From positions 632,328 to 696,327 of the forward strand of contig NZ_JARBUY010000004.1 of the NCBI RefSeq assembly GCF_028882255.1: a DNA stretch of 64,000 nucleotides. Reading direction: 5' to 3'. This document shows positions 30,639-40,412 of the stretch, piece by piece. The stretch is from Maribacter polysaccharolyticus (lineage in GTDB: Bacteria; Bacteroidota; Bacteroidia; Flavobacteriales; Flavobacteriaceae). How positions within the stretch are numbered: position 1 is the first letter of the stretch; each line of letters begins with the position of its first letter. The notes beneath the pieces are model-generated. The model searched no databases. It was not told where the DNA came from and worked only from the letters and a program-made list of their open reading frames with translations. The position numbers were made by a program, and so were the translations under genes.

Positions 30639-32096
30639 ATGATGAAAAAAAGCAGTTTACATAAGGTTTTGATTGCCAGTGCATCCCTATTGGCCTTCTC
30701 GTGTGGCGGCAGTGATGATAGTGATTCAAGTTCCGATTGTACCGAAAGTACGTGGTACCAAGATGCCGATGGGGACGGCTTGGGGAACAGTTCCGTTTCC
30801 GTAACCGCTTGCGAGCAACCCGAGGGTTACGTTTCCAATGATTCCGATTCCGATGATACCGACGATGGAAGCACTTCGACAACGGCTTGCAATACTACAG
30901 GGGAAGAAAGTCAATCCACGAATACCGAAATAGAGACGATGCGTGAAGCCATGGTCAGTTTCAGGAGTTCTTTATCAACGACCTTATTGGATGAAGCTTC
31001 GGTGTGTTTGGATGACGAGCGTTTCTACCTTTGGCATAATACCCCGGCCAATAATGACAATAGGGACGGCATTACCTACGGCGACCTATCGGACTCCCAG
31101 TTAACGGCTTTCAAAGATATCCTACAATTATTTTTAAGTTCGCAAGGGTATCAGAAGGTATATGAAATCACCGAACTATCGGAAGGATGGTTGAACAATG
31201 TAATGAGCAATACGTGGGATCCCGACTTTTATTCGATCGATATGTTCGGAGACCCTGAAACCAGTGGTTCTTGGGGTTTTCAATTGGATGGCCACCATTG
31301 TGTCGTGAACTTTCTGGTACATGGCGACAATGTTTCCATAGTACCGGCCTTTTTAGGGGGCGAACCCGCTGCCGATACTTGGAATGGGGAAGATTTTGAT
31401 ATTTTTTCCGATGAAAGGGACCTGGCCCTTACGCTGTACAATAGCCTTGATGCCACCGAACTTGCTTCCGCTTCCACAACATCCACTTCCCACGCTTTGG
31501 AAGTCGGGCCTGCCGACCAAAACGGTGATCCCGATCCCTATCGTGGCACCTATGATTATTCGGGTTTTGCAACCGGACTGAAATATTCCGAGATGTCGAC
31601 CACGGCCCAGGCCAATCTGCTATTGGTGATGAAAGAATATGTTTACAATTTAACCGATAGCTTTGCCGATGTTTGGTGGACCGATATTATGGACAATATC
31701 GACGACACCTATTTCGTATGGATAAATGATACGGGTACCACGCCCACGGCAACCTCGGAATTCTATTATCGGATTTACAATCCCTATTTATGGGCCGAAT
31801 TCAACACCGAAGGTTCTACCGGCGCCAATGCAGCTACAATTGCCGATTATAACCATGTGCATACCATTACCCGGATCCCGAATAACCCGACTACCGATAA
31901 TGGCGGGGATTATGGCATTTTTGCTTATTTGATCAACCAAGATGGCCCAAAAACACTTTTGGAGCATTACGCCTTAGCGGATCATCATAAACAAAGTACC
32001 TTCAAATTTGATTATACGATAAAGACAACATCCTTATTGGATGCGGACCATGGCCATTCGCATGGCCCTTCCGGTGCACACCATCACGAAGGGTGA
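30639..32096 (+). CDS. DUF3500 lipoprotein with a TSP3-like calcium motif
   Basis: 485 residues. The signal MMKKSSLHKVLIASASLLAF ends in the lipobox FSC. Residues ~35-75 hold WYQDADGDGLGNSSVSVTAC and then PEGYVSNDSDSDD, like thrombospondin type 3 repeats of flavobacterial surface proteins. The rest is DUF3500, with GFQLDGHHCVVNFLVHGDN and VPAFLGGEPA. A His-rich tail (DHGHSHGPSGAHHHEG) may bind metal. Function of DUF3500 is unknown. Confidence 0.85.
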   Translation: MMKKSSLHKVLIASASLLAFSCGGSDDSDSSSDCTESTWYQDADGDGLGNSSVSVTACEQPEGYVSNDSDSDDTDDGSTSTTACNTTGEESQSTNTEIETMREAMVSFRSSLSTTLLDEASVCLDDERFYLWHNTPANNDNRDGITYGDLSDSQLTAFKDILQLFLSSQGYQKVYEITELSEGWLNNVMSNTWDPDFYSIDMFGDPETSGSWGFQLDGHHCVVNFLVHGDNVSIVPAFLGGEPAADTWNGEDFDIFSDERDLALTLYNSLDATELASASTTSTSHALEVGPADQNGDPDPYRGTYDYSGFATGLKYSEMSTTAQANLLLVMKEYVYNLTDSFADVWWTDIMDNIDDTYFVWINDTGTTPTATSEFYYRIYNPYLWAEFNTEGSTGANAATIADYNHVHTITRIPNNPTTDNGGDYGIFAYLINQDGPKTLLEHYALADHHKQSTFKFDYTIKTTSLLDADHGHSHGPSGAHHHEG

Positions 32097-32121
32097 TCAA
32101 AAACCATGACTTTTTTATAGC

Positions 32122-32156
32122 AAGGCCTCCTTATCCAAAAATAAGGAGGCCTTTTT
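32122..32156 (+). terminator. Terminator after the DUF3500 gene
   Basis: Perfect 13-bp stem from AAGGCCTCCTTAT to ATAAGGAGGCCTT, then T's. Confidence 0.9.
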
Positions 32157-32159
32157 ACC

Positions 32160-32606
32160 GTATCCCGTTTATTCGATACCCCTTGGTTCCGGTTTTACCG
32201 AACATCCGAAAGTCATCAACGGCCATACCCATCTCATGATCGATGTGTTCGGGGAAAGGGGAAACACTCCAGATCCGCCCTGGGCATGGGGTCTTTAGCT
32301 GGAATTTCGCCTGGGAGGTGGAAGCCATCGTGAAGGTCATCGAATGGGGATTCGATCCTTAGGGGCCCTGGGCCGAACCTCAGCACAGGGTATTCAGGCG
32401 TTAGGTTGATCCCCATCGGTTGCTTACTTAATGCTTCAGGGATAAAGGTAACCCCATCGCTTTGTACGAAAATGGCACTCCCCTTACCGCCCCCTTTCTA
32501 TAGTTGTTGCCTTCCGAAAGCCATTAGGTTTCGTTTTATTTCCTAAATTAGGGCTTTACATCACCACCGAACTTTAGTTTAACCTTTTATACCCATCAAA
32601 AAACCA
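32160..32606. other. Intergenic stretch, no gene supported
   Basis: About 445 bases. Two short overlapping minus-strand frames (32155-32340, 32234-32416) have normal-looking composition but no motif. This could be a gene remnant; nothing further can be said. Confidence 0.35.
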
Positions 32607-33359
32607 ATGAAAAAAATCCTCCTTTTACTTCTTGTATCCTTTTATTTTACCGGAAATACCCTGGCTCAAGACCAATATATCTTCCCATATGGTAGCGGAC
32701 CCAGCAAATCGTTCATTAAGGAAATCATCAAACTGACCGGCAAGGAACGGCCCAAGATCTGCTATTTGCCCACCGCCTCGGGGGATAGTGAACGCAGTAT
32801 CATACGATGGTACGAACTGGTGCACGACCTTTCGGTAGAACCCTCGGTACAGCGGGTTTGGATCAGCTCGTACAACCAAAAGGTTTCTTTCGAGGAAACC
32901 CTGCTGGGTATGGATGCCATTGTCGTAGGCGGAGGCAATACCCTTAACATGATCGCCATTTGGAAAGCACAAGGTATTGATACGGTGCTTAAAAAAGCCT
33001 TGGAAAAAGGGATCGTTTTGGCCGGAGGAAGTGCCGGATCGCTATGCTGGTTCGAAAACGGCACCACCGATTCGCGCCCCAAAGCACTCAGTGTCGTGGA
33101 AGGGTTGGGCTTTCTTCCCTTTAGCCATTGCCCCCATTATGATAGTGAGGAATATCGCAGACCGTTATACCACAAGAATATCGAAAACGGCATCTTTAAG
33201 CCCGGGTATGCCATGGACAACCATGCCGGCATCATTTTTAAGAATGGGGAACCGTTTAAGGTGGTATCGATGGATGAAAAACACAACAGCTATTTTGTTT
33301 CCCTGAAAGACGGTAAAATCGTAGAGGAAAAACTCGAATCGGTTATCTTAAAAGAGTAG
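32607..33359 (+). CDS. Secreted peptidase E-like (S51) protein
   Basis: 250 residues: the signal peptide MKKILLLLLVSFYFTGNTLAQ and then an S51 domain. The nucleophile serine is in VLAGGSAGSLCWF; IVVGGGNTLNM and the C-terminal LGFLPFSHCPHYDSEEYR complete the family pattern. Peptidase E cleaves Asp-X dipeptides in the cytoplasm in other bacteria; an exported form is typical of Bacteroidota. A bidirectional terminator follows. Confidence 0.87.
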   Translation: MKKILLLLLVSFYFTGNTLAQDQYIFPYGSGPSKSFIKEIIKLTGKERPKICYLPTASGDSERSIIRWYELVHDLSVEPSVQRVWISSYNQKVSFEETLLGMDAIVVGGGNTLNMIAIWKAQGIDTVLKKALEKGIVLAGGSAGSLCWFENGTTDSRPKALSVVEGLGFLPFSHCPHYDSEEYRRPLYHKNIENGIFKPGYAMDNHAGIIFKNGEPFKVVSMDEKHNSYFVSLKDGKIVEEKLESVILKE

Positions 33360-33468
33360 TCGGTCTTCCTCAAGGTAGGTCTATAGCCTTCAACCCTGCA
33401 CCAAAACAAGTTGCTTGGGCGGGGCATGCCCAAGATACACCTATTCACCTTTACACTTTCATACAATC

Positions 33469-33499
33469 AAAAAGAGAAGCCCTGGGGCTTCTCTTTTTG
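33469..33499. terminator. Bidirectional terminator
   Basis: The stem AAAGAGAAGCCC / GGGCTTCTCTTT with A and T runs outside serves both the peptidase E-like gene and the convergent M14 gene. Confidence 0.85.
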
Positions 33500-33539
33500 T
33501 TCTATTTACATACGATCCTATCGTTTGGACCCAGACTTC

Positions 33540-36152
33540 CTAATCGGATGCCCCTTCATAGATCGTATTGAAGATCAGCTTGTAAGTGGCCCTGGGTTGT
33601 GCCCTGAACTGTGGCCTGAAAGCGAACAATACCACGGCACCTTGCCCGTATTTGGCCTTGACCATAGCCGGTTTTTTGGCGATGTATTTATCTTCGCCCA
33701 TGGCCCAACCACTCATCAGCAGGTCCTTTTCCGCATAATTGGCAATGACCTCAACCTCGGGAGCGGGTGCATCTTCGATCTCTTCGGTACCCCCTTCTCC
33801 TTTTTTCGCTTGTTTGTCTATCACAAAAGCACGGCTTTTATTAAAGGAAACCGCCACGGTATCCTGCATACCGAACGCCAACGGATGGGTCGTATCGAAC
33901 CCGGTTTTGATCAAGGAGCCCGGAATAAAGAACTTTTTGCTATCGACCCCTTCGGTGGCATCTTTCAGCGGTAATCCGAATTGTTCGATCACAAAATCAC
34001 TGGCTTCGTCGAAAGCCATTAACGTTCCCCCGTTTTCAACATAGTCGCTTAAGGCCACGGAACCTTTAAGCCCTATACCTCCCGTAAATTTTTCGGGCAT
34101 TTTCAAAGTGGAGTGCCCGTGTAAGATCGATTTCGCCTTTTGGGAAGGAAGTATCACCACGTCGTATTTTGAAAGGTCTACGGTTTGGATATCCCTATCG
34201 TGCAAGGTATCGGTTTCAAAGGCATATTCATCCATGATAAAGCGGGTCCACCCCTCATCCATGTTCGATACCCAAGACTTGTACAGTCCTACTTTAGGCC
34301 GGTGTACTTTGGTCATTTCCACTTTGGGGTCCGAAGATAAACCGGTAACCCCAAGTCCGTATGCCTTGGCTAACGAATCGATGGAAACACTGCCTCCCGA
34401 AACGATATAAGAACCGGCAGGAAGGGTTGTTTTTCCCGATTTAAAAGCTGCTTTGGTCTTGAATGCGGTACCGCCCGCCTTCAATATTTTGTTGGTAACG
34501 ATCACGGAGGCATTGGAATTTACACTCAACGCATACCCGAAGGAAGCTTTACCACGGACATCGCCTTCGTAATAATCGACCAATCCGGAAACTTTCTCGG
34601 TGGCGACATCAAAAGATTCGGCCACTTTATCCACGGTGATCCCCATTTGTAGGGGAAGCGTCCACCCGGCCAAATCGTAAGGGGTATCCGGTGGGCCACC
34701 CGGGTATTGGAAACGGGTGGGGTACTCCTGTTTTTCCAACAGGTCCATCAAATAAGGCCGAAACGCCTGGGCGGTATAGATCACATAGGAACCGGCGGCA
34801 TACTTTTTACCGTTGGCCTCAAAGGCCTTGGTGGCTTTTTCTATTTCAATACCCCCGCGCAGCAATACATTTACCAGGTTCACCGACTCAAAAGCATCCC
34901 ATTGCTCCTTTCCGATGATATAGGCAAACGGACCTTCGGTTTTGGACTCTTCAATGGCCGAAGCCCCCATTTTGTAGATGTTGTATAAATAGTTGCTCTT
35001 GCGGTCCGCCGCCAGGTCCAAGGTGGCCCAAGTGGCGGTAAGCATATAATCCACGGCATCCCTGAAATGCGATTCCCCCCCTTTCCATGGGTCTGGGTAC
35101 ATGATATCGGTACCATCGGTAGGGGTACCCCCGGCAACCGTTTTGGGTAGTTTTTCCGGATCATAGAATCTTGGTGTAGGGGTGGTGTGCCCGGTCTCGG
35201 TCAAGATACCGATCATATTGTGGTAATAGGGAACGGTACGGCCGCCGCCGTTCCAGAACATGGTATAGAAATTATCGGCAATGGCCCCCGGCATATCCTC
35301 CAATGAAAATCTTTTGGTCATGGCCGAACCCACTTCACTTACGCCGGCCGTAATGGCAGGATGTATTTTTGGGTTAACGGGATCCGCATAAGGGGGAAGG
35401 GAAATCTTTGTCCATGGTGGGGAAGATTGGTGGTGGTTGTATACGATCTGCGGGTACCATTCATTGTAGAGTACCTTGGTAACGTTATAGGTCTCTGGCA
35501 TGGTATTCATAAACCAGTCCCTATTATTATCGTGACCCATATAATAATGGTAAAGTACCGGTGGTCGGGAAGTTTCGTAGGCCGTACCCATATTCTTGCG
35601 GTACCAGTCCACTACGATGTCCAATCCATCGGGGTTCATGACCGGCATTAAGAGGGTAATGACATTTTCCCGTATTCTTTTCATTTCGGTGGTTTCGGAA
35701 GTGGCCAAGGTATAGGCCAACTCGGAAGTCATTTGGCCATGTGCCAATTCGGTAGAGTGCATGCCGCCATCGATCCATACGATCGCTTTTCCTTCCTCGG
35801 CAAGTTGTTGGGCCTCTTCATCACCGACCTGTACGCGGGCCAGTTTTGTGCTGATGTCTTTCCATTTCTCCAATTGGGACAGGTTTTCCTCGCTCGAAAT
35901 GAACAAGAGGTACATTTTTCGACCTAAAACGGTGGTCCCGATTTCCACTTTTTTGACCCTGTCGGAGGCATCGTCGAGTTGACTTAGGTAATCTTCGATT
36001 TGGCCATAATCTGCCAATTTGTAATCATCGCCCACCCTAAAACCATATACATCTTTGGGGGAAGGAACATTTTGGGCCATGGACATGGGAAGGCATGACA
36101 TGGCCAGTACAAAAGCCAGAATGACCTTGTACGTAGCATTTTTTGTAATCAT
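33540..36152 (-). CDS. Secreted M14 family zinc carboxypeptidase
   Basis: 870 residues. It starts MITKNATYKVILAFVLAMSCLPMSMAQ, a signal peptide. The M14 domain begins YGQIEDYLSQLDDASDRVKK; the zinc ligands are in DGGMHSTELAHGQM (HxxE), with the arginine/third ligand region in YYMGHDNNRDWFMNTMPET and the later NPKIHP. The C-terminal ~350 residues (from ~530) resemble a glutamine-amidotransferase-like domain found in large Bacteroidota M14 proteins. Peptide scavenging at the cell surface is the likely role. Confidence 0.88.
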   Translation of the reverse strand: MITKNATYKVILAFVLAMSCLPMSMAQNVPSPKDVYGFRVGDDYKLADYGQIEDYLSQLDDASDRVKKVEIGTTVLGRKMYLLFISSEENLSQLEKWKDISTKLARVQVGDEEAQQLAEEGKAIVWIDGGMHSTELAHGQMTSELAYTLATSETTEMKRIRENVITLLMPVMNPDGLDIVVDWYRKNMGTAYETSRPPVLYHYYMGHDNNRDWFMNTMPETYNVTKVLYNEWYPQIVYNHHQSSPPWTKISLPPYADPVNPKIHPAITAGVSEVGSAMTKRFSLEDMPGAIADNFYTMFWNGGGRTVPYYHNMIGILTETGHTTPTPRFYDPEKLPKTVAGGTPTDGTDIMYPDPWKGGESHFRDAVDYMLTATWATLDLAADRKSNYLYNIYKMGASAIEESKTEGPFAYIIGKEQWDAFESVNLVNVLLRGGIEIEKATKAFEANGKKYAAGSYVIYTAQAFRPYLMDLLEKQEYPTRFQYPGGPPDTPYDLAGWTLPLQMGITVDKVAESFDVATEKVSGLVDYYEGDVRGKASFGYALSVNSNASVIVTNKILKAGGTAFKTKAAFKSGKTTLPAGSYIVSGGSVSIDSLAKAYGLGVTGLSSDPKVEMTKVHRPKVGLYKSWVSNMDEGWTRFIMDEYAFETDTLHDRDIQTVDLSKYDVVILPSQKAKSILHGHSTLKMPEKFTGGIGLKGSVALSDYVENGGTLMAFDEASDFVIEQFGLPLKDATEGVDSKKFFIPGSLIKTGFDTTHPLAFGMQDTVAVSFNKSRAFVIDKQAKKGEGGTEEIEDAPAPEVEVIANYAEKDLLMSGWAMGEDKYIAKKPAMVKAKYGQGAVVLFAFRPQFRAQPRATYKLIFNTIYEGASD

Positions 36153-36485
36153 TTTTGAATTGGTTTGAATTTTGAAGAAAATTAAGGAATAGTACAGAAG
36201 AAATTAAACGTTTTGGGCATGATCATGGCAAAACATTGTATTATTCACAAGTCTGTGATCAAAAGGACCTGATTTTATCAATTTATCGCCTTATGGCGTT
36301 TAAAAGGGGATTTCTTTGCCAAGGCTGCATTTTACTAAGGATTCCTGTGGTTGGTGAATTGGGGGAACGTAGGTTGGGGGGATTAATAGGATGCGGAGCA
36401 AGTTATATCAAAAGCAAATAAGTGGTTTACGTAAAAAATATTAAATAAATTTTAGAGAACTGGGCTAGGGCTTTTCATAGGATAC
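36153..36485. other. Intergenic stretch at the left edge of the cassette array
   Basis: No supported gene. It contains a small hairpin (CGCCTTATGGCG near 36286) and ends at the sequence GTTGTTTTACACGG (36486), which looks like the first cassette boundary. Confidence 0.4.
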
Positions 36486-36507
36486 GTTGTTTTACACGGT
36501 TATTATA

Positions 36508-38559
36508 TTAATTCAACATTTTTCCATTCTCATCAAATAGTTTAAAGCTTTTATATGATGTTGATAGAAATGACTTTTCTTCTTTAGTCATTAAGTCTTC
36601 GAATTTATAACCAGGCAATTCAAAGTCTTTTGGAATTCCTAAAACCAGTAAGTTATTATTTTCCAATAAAACAAAGCGGACATATTTTCTTTTCGGAAAT
36701 GACACATAAAGAGATATTGCATTTTCAAAATTCAATTCATCTACTAATTCCTTTGGCATATCTTCGGTCACTCTGTTCCTAACATTTACAAATGACCGAT
36801 CTGTTGTGAATTTTATGTAAACCTTATTTTCTATATTATCATTGATAATTTGCTGTAGGAATGAATGTTCCTCAACTCGAGATTTCAATTCATTTTTTTT
36901 GTCAATAAAATTCTGAAGTGGTGTGATTTCCTCTCCGATAGCCATTATTAAGTCATAAATAATTTTTCCATCAGAGTTTTTGTCCATTAGTTCAGCTTGC
37001 CAACAGTCTCCGTCGAAACTGTAAGAATTAATGTTTGCAATTAAAGAGGATTTGATATCAAATTTATCTAACGTTTGCTTTTCACGATAAAGTAAATCGT
37101 ATAATTGTTTGTTAGGGTTTTCAATTCTTGATTTTATTTCTTCCGGTAGAAATGGAATTATATTTTCAAAGTCTTTTTCTAACTGAATTTTCTTGATACT
37201 GTCTTTTACGAAGTATTGATAATTTTTGAGCGTGTTATAAAAATGAAGTTTATTGAAAGCATCGACTTTATTGTCTTTAATTATTTGGAAAGTTGTATTC
37301 TCGAAATACTCTTGTTTGTCAGAATTTAAGTTCGCATATGCTTTTGCTATTTTGCTACCGTCTGAAAAATAGTGTTTACGAATTGAATCCTTAATTCTTA
37401 CGTTGGAACCCAATAATATTTTGTCAATATCCATATCCAGTTTAGCAAGCTCTTCGATATAAGTTTTTCTAGCATTAGAAGCAATATTGCTATTTGCATT
37501 TCGAGAAACATTATCATTCATAACGTTTAAGAATGACTTAATAAAAACCTCCCAGTTTTGGATTTTGGAAGCCAAACTTGCAATTCTTTTCTGTTGATTG
37601 ACTGGACCATTATCAAAACTACAAGTTCCAACCTGTCTATTTTGTCTCATTAATTCCAAACCTCTTTCTTTCGAAATCAATTGTGCGGTAAAGTCCTCTA
37701 AATCTCCATTAGAAACTTTATTTTCTTCTGCATATTCTAACGCTTCAAATAAGAGATTTTTGAAATTATGGTCATTAGCATAAAGACTATCTGCAAATTT
37801 TTCTTTTTTGGATTGCCACTCATTTAATTCCTTTCGTCGGGTAATGAAGTCTTGCTCTTTTTTGTAAGGCGGCTTGTTGGTTTTTAGCTCGTAGTAATTT
37901 ACTAATGAGTCAATGATAGTTCTTTTGTATGCTCTAAATCCACTCGACTCACTATCACTATCGTAAAAAACAGAAGTTTCTGGTTTAACAATTATATCTG
38001 CGTAGTTAATCCAATCTGAAAGTGTTTTTGGAAGGTTAATTGATTTAAATTCATTATTCAAATAAAAGCCACGAATTGTGGTTATGCTATCCCTTTTGCT
38101 TGTATAACTAGAGTGAAAATGTTTTAAATTATTTTGGTTCAGGGAATCATTAAATGATAGTTTAATGCCGTGGTTCTGGTTGTTCGCAATTTCAAAAGAT
38201 TTTATTTCTAATTTCTTTTCATTTTTATAATCAGAATAAACGTTTTTTATTACCAATAAATCATTGTCAACTTGTAGTCCTTTGAATTTATTTTGTAGTT
38301 GTTTTAGGTCCTCTGATTTTTTTAATTCAGCAAGAAAATTTTTTGGGTCTTTTGTAATGATTTCGAAATAACTGGCTGATGTCTGGGGTAGTGAGTAAAA
38401 ATTAGGTGTTTCACTTTGACTGTATTCCTTTTCCAAGTGTTTTATGATGGAATCAAGTTTTGGAATATCACTTTCGCTAATTATTGAATTTTGACAGAAA
38501 ATATTTCCTGAAATTAATAATGATAGTAATATGTAGAATGGTTGTTCGTTAAGATACAT
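36508..38559 (-). CDS. Large secreted protein of unknown function
   Basis: 683 residues beginning MYLNEQPFYILLSLLISGNI and FCQ, a likely signal peptide cleaved after CQ or a lipoprotein-like site. The rest is charged and lysine/asparagine-rich with long helical stretches; one possible disulphide region is VGTCSFDNGP. No family recognised. Base composition is clearly more AT-rich than the M14 gene to its left. It is the leftmost gene of the array, bounded on the right by the hairpin at 38566-38676. Confidence 0.7.
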   Translation of the reverse strand: MYLNEQPFYILLSLLISGNIFCQNSIISESDIPKLDSIIKHLEKEYSQSETPNFYSLPQTSASYFEIITKDPKNFLAELKKSEDLKQLQNKFKGLQVDNDLLVIKNVYSDYKNEKKLEIKSFEIANNQNHGIKLSFNDSLNQNNLKHFHSSYTSKRDSITTIRGFYLNNEFKSINLPKTLSDWINYADIIVKPETSVFYDSDSESSGFRAYKRTIIDSLVNYYELKTNKPPYKKEQDFITRRKELNEWQSKKEKFADSLYANDHNFKNLLFEALEYAEENKVSNGDLEDFTAQLISKERGLELMRQNRQVGTCSFDNGPVNQQKRIASLASKIQNWEVFIKSFLNVMNDNVSRNANSNIASNARKTYIEELAKLDMDIDKILLGSNVRIKDSIRKHYFSDGSKIAKAYANLNSDKQEYFENTTFQIIKDNKVDAFNKLHFYNTLKNYQYFVKDSIKKIQLEKDFENIIPFLPEEIKSRIENPNKQLYDLLYREKQTLDKFDIKSSLIANINSYSFDGDCWQAELMDKNSDGKIIYDLIMAIGEEITPLQNFIDKKNELKSRVEEHSFLQQIINDNIENKVYIKFTTDRSFVNVRNRVTEDMPKELVDELNFENAISLYVSFPKRKYVRFVLLENNNLLVLGIPKDFELPGYKFEDLMTKEEKSFLSTSYKSFKLFDENGKMLN

Positions 38560-38690
38560 GGTTTAGTATAAAAGCAGTAGCGGATTAAAAGCTACAACAT
38601 TTCGAATAGCAACAAGATACTTAATTTAAATAAATAGCGGTTTGAGATTACTCCCAAACCGCTATTGCTTTTATACATTGTTTTGTGCTT
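38560..38690. repeat. Array site, hairpin type (between unknown protein and SDR)
   Basis: An outer inverted repeat GTATAAAAGCAGTAGCGG (38566-38583) matches 17/18 with the complement of 38659-38676. A perfect inner stem AATAGCGGTTTG (38633-38644) / CAAACCGCTATT (38655-38666) shares bases with it, so two mutually exclusive folds are possible. It may also end transcription of the SDR gene. Confidence 0.65.
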
Positions 38691-38692
38691 TT

Positions 38693-39439
38693 TTAATTTC
38701 TTCCAGCCATAATTCCTCCGTCAGTATCCCAGATTGCCCCAGTAACCCAAGAAGCTTTATCTGATAGTAAGAAAAGAATACTATTAGCAATATCATTTGG
38801 CTCACCAATTCTGCCAATTGGATGGAAGCCATTGAAACCAACTAAGGCTTCTTTAGCTTCTTCTTTTCCACCAAATACTCCGTGATATACTGGAGTGTTT
38901 ACAACAGCGGGAGATACAGCATTAACTCTGATGTTATCATCTGCTAATTCCATTGCTAAATGCTGTGTTAAAGAATGTAGACCCGCTTTTTGCATAGAGT
39001 ATGCGGAAGAAGGAGTCGCTTTAACAGCTTGTTTAGCCCACATAGAGCCCACATTTACAATTGAACCACCATGGGTAGCTTTCATTTTTTTAGCGGCACT
39101 TTGTGTAATAAAAAAGAAACCTCTGTTTAAATCTAGATACGAATTGTAATCTTCCATGGTGTGGTCAAGAAATGGTTTTGGACCAAAAATACCCGAAGCA
39201 TTTACTAAATAGTCTAAGTTATCTAATCGATCAATTTTTGAGATTAAAGAAGAAACTTCTTCTGTGTTAGAAATATCTGCAGTGTGCTTAATAAGATTTG
39301 GTGCATCTTCTATTTTGTCCACATTTCTTCCTACAATATGTACAGTAGCACCTTCTTTTAATAAGGCATTTGTTGTTGCATTACCAATTCCGCTTGTACC
39401 TCCAATTACTATGGCGACTTTGTTGTTTAAATTTTTCAT
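38693..39439 (-). CDS. SDR family oxidoreductase
   Basis: 248 residues, classical short-chain dehydrogenase. The NAD(P) loop is [16 protein letters not shown], then the NASG-like VNASGIFG, and the catalytic Ser/Tyr/Lys in [10 protein letters not shown]. The arginine at the NADP ribose position (VGRNVDKI) favours NADP. The substrate is unknown. A TetR gene lies just upstream on the same strand and matching operators flank it, so the SDR is probably its target. Confidence 0.9.
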   Translation of the reverse strand: MKNLNNKVAIVIGGTSGIGNATTNALLKEGATVHIVGRNVDKIEDAPNLIKHTADISNTEEVSSLISKIDRLDNLDYLVNASGIFGPKPFLDHTMEDYNSYLDLNRGFFFITQSAAKKMKATHGGSIVNVGSMWAKQAVKATPSSAYSMQKAGLHSLTQHLAMELADDNIRVNAVSPAVVNTPVYHGVFGGKEEAKEALVGFNGFHPIGRIGEPNDIANSILFLLSDKASWVTGAIWDTDGGIMAGRN

Positions 39440-39473
39440 TTTTTACTTACTTATGATTATTAATATTTAATTT

Positions 39474-39495
39474 ATAGACAGACAAGTCTGTCTAT
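39474..39495. promoter_or_regulatory. TetR operator in front of the SDR gene
   Basis: Perfect 10-bp arms ATAGACAGAC and GTCTGTCTAT around AA. The same core occurs at 40101-40121 in front of the tetR gene. Confidence 0.75.
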
Positions 39496-39511
39496 TTTTG
39501 TGTAAATTTTT

Positions 39512-40075
39512 TTAAGTTATTAATGAGGAACACAAATTCTTTGTTTCCTGTATAGGCCATTTTTTTTGATGTAAATGACTTTCACTTACAGCACTTTCGT
39601 ACAGTAAATAAATTTTTCTTGAAAGTGAACTTATTTCTTCCGTTTTTATTTCTTCTAAATTATTCGCTATGAGTTTTGAAATAAGTTGAATGAAACTATT
39701 TTTCTGTTTTTGTATTTCATTTCTAATTACTTCGTTATCACTTGGTATTTCCGAAACGGTTTTAATACACCAACAACCATTAAAATCTTTAGTTTGAAAG
39801 AATAATTCAAGGAAATCAAAGATAGCAAGTATCTGTGCTTTTCCTTTAGGTTTAGAAGTTACAAAAGCTTCAATATCCTTAATAAATGATGCATCTTTAA
39901 AACGCAGATAGGCAATACAAATATCTTCTTTAGATTTAAAGTGACTGTAAAGTGTTGCTTTTGCTATGCCCGCCTGAGAAATAATTTCATTTATTCCAGT
40001 AGAATTATATCCATTCTTATAAAATAAGGATGATGCCGTTTCTATGATTCTATTTTTTATTTCGGAATGTTTCAC
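39512..40075 (-). CDS. TetR family transcriptional regulator
   Basis: About 187 residues from a GTG at 40075 (VKHSEIKNRIIETASSLFYK). The longer start at 40111 lies inside the operator and is unlikely. HTH: GINEIISQAGIAKATLYSHFKSKEDI, the TetR signature. A -7 box TACATTTG sits at 40087-40080, so the mRNA may start at or next to the GTG (leaderless). Probable repressor of itself and of the SDR gene; both lie in one cassette between the hairpin site at 38.6 kb and repeat copy 1. Confidence 0.88.
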   Translation of the reverse strand: MKHSEIKNRIIETASSLFYKNGYNSTGINEIISQAGIAKATLYSHFKSKEDICIAYLRFKDASFIKDIEAFVTSKPKGKAQILAIFDFLELFFQTKDFNGCWCIKTVSEIPSDNEVIRNEIQKQKNSFIQLISKLIANNLEEIKTEEISSLSRKIYLLYESAVSESHLHQKKWPIQETKNLCSSLIT

Positions 40076-40079
40076 AATG

Positions 40080-40121
40080 CAAATGTATACAAATATTTTA
40101 AAAACAGACAAGTCTGTCTAT
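40080..40121 (-). promoter_or_regulatory. tetR promoter and second operator
   Basis: The operator core CAGAC-AA-GTCTG (40105-40116, with flanking AT match) overlaps a TTG that stands 21 bases before TACATTTG (40087-40080). Binding here would block the polymerase. Confidence 0.65.
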
Positions 40122-40136
40122 TTTTTTTTGAATTGC

Positions 40137-40412
40137 ACATAACTTGTGTATATACGTGTAAAACATCACGTTTACCTGCCCCATAGGCCTATAACCGTTT
40201 CAACTGCAACTTATTGCCTTTTGAGCGATAATCCTTACAGATATCTGTAAAACGGGCACTTTTTTTCGGCATTGGCAGCAACCCCAATGAAAATATCGGT
40301 TTTAGCCTTTGGTCTGGCGATAGGGTGGTGTACCTGAAATTCGATTAAAAGCGGTTATAAAAGTCCGTGTTTTAGGAATTAAAGGCTTGTGCAACAGTTA
40401 CCGGTGTTGTGC
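40137..40412. repeat. Array repeat copy 1 (long form)
   Basis: Begins ATAACTTGTGTATATACGTG, includes TTTTGAGCGATAAT and AACGGGCACTTTTTTTCGG, then an extra ~110-base segment that is also in copy 4, and ends CCGGTGTTGTGCG. The short copies lack that segment. Confidence 0.85.

Noticed and set aside
32155-32416. Two short frames between DUF3500 and peptidase E genes as a coding gene
   Set aside because: They overlap a terminator or each other and show no domain; at most a decayed remnant.
36236-36421. 61-codon open frame left of the array
   Set aside because: No recognisable family and unconvincing composition; contains the small CGCCTTATGGCG hairpin.
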